DNA of 64,000 bases from Actinomycetota bacterium (GTDB lineage Bacteria; Actinomycetota; Rubrobacteria; Rubrobacterales; Rubrobacteraceae), in the NCBI GenBank assembly GCA_902810695.1, contig CADDYV010000008.1:1-64000 (forward strand). The letters run 5' to 3'. Below are positions 62,205-64,000 of the stretch, one piece after another (position 1 is the first letter of the stretch; each line of letters begins with the position of its first letter). The notes under the pieces are model-generated. The model was not told the DNA's origin. It was given only the letters and a program-made list of their open reading frames with translations, and made no database searches. Both the position numbers and the translations under genes were made by a program.

Positions 62205-62660
62205 ATGGACGTACTGGTGCTCATAGACAGGTTGGAAGAACTGGTAGAGGAAGCGCGAAGCTTCCCCGGCTTCGGCAACACGGCGATGGTAGATCGGGAG
62301 GCGGCTTTCGACCTGATAGACCAGATGCGCCAGACGATCCCCGAGGAACTCAAGCAGGCGCGCTGGATCGTCAAGGAGCGCCAGGCGATGCTCGATGAGG
62401 CTCGTAACGAGAGCGACCGCATCGTCAAGCAGGCTCAGGAGGAGGCCGAGAAAATAGTCTCCGAAGAGGAAGTCCTCAAGATCGCCGAGAAGCGTAGCCA
62501 GGAGATCATGGAGGACGCCCGCCGCAGGGAGCGGGAGATTCGCTTGGGCGCCGAGGACTACGCCGACGAGGTTCTGGCGAACCTCGAAGACAACCTCTCC
62601 AAGCTCCTCGAAGCCGTCCAGCGGGGTCGCTCGAAGCTCCAGGGCGTTCAGGAAGAGTAG
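62205..62660 (+). CDS. Coiled-coil protein of the coaD-rpmF region
   Basis: The 151-residue protein is almost wholly helical: ERQAMLDEARNESDRIVKQA and QEEAEKIVSEEEVLKIAEKR form a long heptad region like ATP synthase subunit b or DivIVA, but it has no membrane segment. A protein of this kind is regularly found between coaD and the DUF177 gene in actinobacteria. A role in cell wall or ribosome assembly is only a guess. AGGTAGG lies before its ATG. Confidence 0.7.
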   Translation: MDVLVLIDRLEELVEEARSFPGFGNTAMVDREAAFDLIDQMRQTIPEELKQARWIVKERQAMLDEARNESDRIVKQAQEEAEKIVSEEEVLKIAEKRSQEIMEDARRREREIRLGAEDYADEVLANLEDNLSKLLEAVQRGRSKLQGVQEE

Positions 62661-62662
62661 AG

Positions 62663-62668
62663 TAAAAT
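62663..62668 (+). promoter_or_regulatory. -10 box for leaderless DUF177 gene
   Basis: TAAAAT ends 8 nt before ATG 62677, with no ribosome site between. It would give a one- or two-base leader for the DUF177-rpmF-plsX transcript. No clear -35 (the region is inside the preceding gene). Confidence 0.4.
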
Positions 62669-62676
62669 AGGTTTCT

Positions 62677-63135
62677 ATGGATACTTTAATACCCCTCAAG
62701 CGCCCCGGCGCGCAAGTCGGGGACTATTATGAAGTGGAAGCGAAGTTCGTGGTCGAACCTTTCGATCTCTACGGGCGTCACCACGAGGTTGCGGAGGCCA
62801 GAGCGCACGTCGGCGTGACCCGCGTCTCCGAAGGGGTGCATCTGGACGTGAGTGTGGTGGCTACCGTACAGACTACGTGCGACAGGACGCTGGAGCCGGT
62901 AGAGTTGAACCTGGAGTTCGGAGACTCGGAGTATCTTCGCGGAGCCAGGAACCGGGAGCTATCGGTCGAGGACTGGGCACTCGACCTGACGCGCTACACG
63001 CGAAGGGCTCTCCCCACCGAGGTTCCCATGCAGGTCTTTGCGCCCGGTACGGAACCCATCCAGCCGGTGAAAGATGAGGATGAGATAGATCCGCGCTGGC
63101 GAGGACTCAACGATCTGTTCGCTTCCGGTTTTTAA
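62677..63135 (+). CDS. DUF177 (YceD) family protein
   Basis: The 152-residue protein has VTRVSEGVHLDVSVVATVQT followed by TCDRTLEPVELNLEFGDSEY, where the Cys-Asp-Arg-x-L-E motif is diagnostic for DUF177. The usual second CxxC region has been reduced: the end reads DPRWRGLNDLF. YceD is linked to 23S rRNA accumulation in bacteria and plants. It precedes rpmF by 30 bp, the normal arrangement. Confidence 0.9.
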   Translation: MDTLIPLKRPGAQVGDYYEVEAKFVVEPFDLYGRHHEVAEARAHVGVTRVSEGVHLDVSVVATVQTTCDRTLEPVELNLEFGDSEYLRGARNRELSVEDWALDLTRYTRRALPTEVPMQVFAPGTEPIQPVKDEDEIDPRWRGLNDLFASGF

Positions 63136-63165
63136 GCTATCGTTGTTGGATCAGGAGGTATTCTC

Positions 63166-63351
63166 ATGGCTGTACCGAAGAAAAAGACCTCGCACGCTCG
63201 CCGGGACAGGCGGCGTGCGCACCACGCGCTAAAGAGCGCGAACCTGGTTGCCTGCCCGAACTGCGGCTCTCCGCACGTTCCGCACCGGGTGTGCCCTGAA
63301 TGCGGCTACTATAAGGGGCGCACTGCGGTTATCGTGGAGCCTACCGGGTAA
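63166..63351 (+). CDS. rpmF: 50S ribosomal protein L32
   Basis: The 61-residue protein begins [20 protein letters not shown] and has the zinc ribbon [20 protein letters not shown] with four cysteines, the C+ form of L32, matching the C+ L28 encoded at 56.3 kb. GGAGGT lies before the ATG. plsX follows after 30 bp. Confidence 0.97.
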   Translation: MAVPKKKTSHARRDRRRAHHALKSANLVACPNCGSPHVPHRVCPECGYYKGRTAVIVEPTG

Positions 63352-63381
63352 GGCGGAGAGCCCCGGACACCACATACTTTC

Positions 63382-64000
63382 GTGCGGATCGCCGTAGACG
63401 CCCTCGGTGGAGATAACGCGCCCGATGAGGTGATCGCCGGGGCGCTCGCCGCTGCGAGAGAGCTTGCGCAGGATGAGATCTTTCTCGTCGGCGACCGGGA
63501 GGTTGTTGAGAACGCAGCCGCCTCTGATGCTCCCGGAAACGTTGCCTGGCGGGAAGCCAGCGGCGCTATCGGGATGGACGAAGAGCCGGCGAGCGCGTTA
63601 AGAGCCAATCCCGAGTCCAGCGTGGCCGTCTGCGCCCGGATGTTGCGCGAGGGAGAGGCAGAAGCGCTGTTCTCTGCTGGGAACACCGGGGCGACGGTAG
63701 CGGCGACGCTGATGTGGGCGGGACGTATCCGGGGATGCCGGAGGCCCGCAATCGCAACGGTCATACCCTTCCCGAAGCCGGTATTGCTCCTGGACGTGGG
63801 GGCTACCATCCACTGCAGGCCACAGGATCTCCTGAATTTCGCTATCCTTGGCGGCGTGTTCGCGGAGCGTTACTTCGACATCGGCGGGAAGGCGCGGGTT
63901 GGTCTCGTCAACGTCGGCGAGGAACCTGGCAAGGGAAGCGACCTTGCCAAAGAGGCTCACCGGATGATGTGCGAGTCGGAGGACGTGCGCTTCGTGGGAA
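63382..64000 (+). CDS. plsX: Phosphate acyltransferase PlsX (partial, runs off the window)
   Basis: PlsX converts acyl-ACP to acyl-phosphate, the acyl donor of PlsY. The visible 206 residues begin with GTG 63382 ([20 protein letters not shown]) and contain [39 protein letters not shown] and [13 protein letters not shown], the family core. It meets the FakA/FakB pathway encoded 5 kb upstream, because both routes yield acyl-phosphate. The C-terminal third is outside. Confidence 0.94.
   Translation, partial: MRIAVDALGGDNAPDEVIAGALAAARELAQDEIFLVGDREVVENAAASDAPGNVAWREASGAIGMDEEPASALRANPESSVAVCARMLREGEAEALFSAGNTGATVAATLMWAGRIRGCRRPAIATVIPFPKPVLLLDVGATIHCRPQDLLNFAILGGVFAERYFDIGGKARVGLVNVGEEPGKGSDLAKEAHRMMCESEDVRFVG

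Overview
The window looks like chromosome from a high-GC, deep-branching actinobacterium, most likely Rubrobacter or a close relative. This is an inference from gene content and order: sigma factor-alaS-ruvX-mltG-aroE-pilB-pilT-pilC, coaD-(coiled coil)-DUF177-rpmF-plsX, an FMN-riboswitch ribDEBAH operon, an IscU-MnmA fusion, many GTG/TTG starts, and promoters whose -10 box lies almost on the start codon. No rRNA, tRNA, IS element, prophage or CRISPR array was seen.

Layout. 1-4.3 kb: end of a small membrane protein gene, a sulfotransferase-like protein, a DUF6328 protein, and on the minus strand ilvD and a cation diffusion facilitator. 4.4-10.1 kb: EamA exporter, DUF2905 protein, queA and tgt (queuosine), secD and secF (protein export). 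10.1-12.3 kb, minus strand: a membrane-fused molybdenum-cofactor oxidoreductase and two related anchored proteins of unknown role. 12.4-19.4 kb: phasin-like protein, UbiB/AarF kinase, rel, an MBL hydrolase, hisS and a sirtuin. 19.6-24.2 kb: a cupin and three tandem paralogous membrane sensor-like proteins, the third frameshifted and followed by a near-perfect 49-nt hairpin. 24.3-26.9 kb, minus strand: two small unknown proteins and aspS. 27.1-30.8 kb: a lamin-tail lipoprotein, a cysteine desulfurase and IscU-MnmA (tRNA thiolation). 30.9-32.7 kb: small envelope proteins, a degenerate RsbW-like protein and a SigB/SigF-type sigma factor. 32.7-42.4 kb: alaS, ruvX, mltG, aroE and the type IV pilus motors REC-PilB, PilT and PilC. 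42.4-45.5 kb: a gene-poor stretch with an atypical LuxR-type regulator, a small protein, about 0.8 kb without a convincing gene, and a GDP-fucose-synthase-like protein with a rewritten active site. 45.5-49.1 kb, minus strand: a UPF0104-type membrane protein, an AI-2E-family transporter and NDH-2. 49.3-51.7 kb: TPP riboswitch-cytX, then a second sigma factor with a coupled 29-aa leader ORF. 51.8-56.2 kb: rpe and the riboflavin operon. 56.2-64 kb: rpmB (minus strand), a fatty acid kinase pair (DAK2 + DegV), recG, rsmD, coaD, a coiled-coil protein, DUF177, rpmF and the start of plsX.

The strongest candidate for a new system is a pilus regulatory circuit. PilB carries an intact receiver domain and an MshEN-type (possible c-di-GMP) domain. 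Three promoter-like sites with the same geometry, resembling FliA/WhiG sites (TAAAGTT then GACGATAA or GCCGAATA), lie upstream of aroE-pilB, pilT and the 51-kb sigma factor itself. Other notable points are IscU-MnmA lacking the third scaffold cysteine, the GDP-fucose-synthase paralog with four catalytic positions changed, the RsbW remnant next to its sigma factor, and tgt without a normal start codon.
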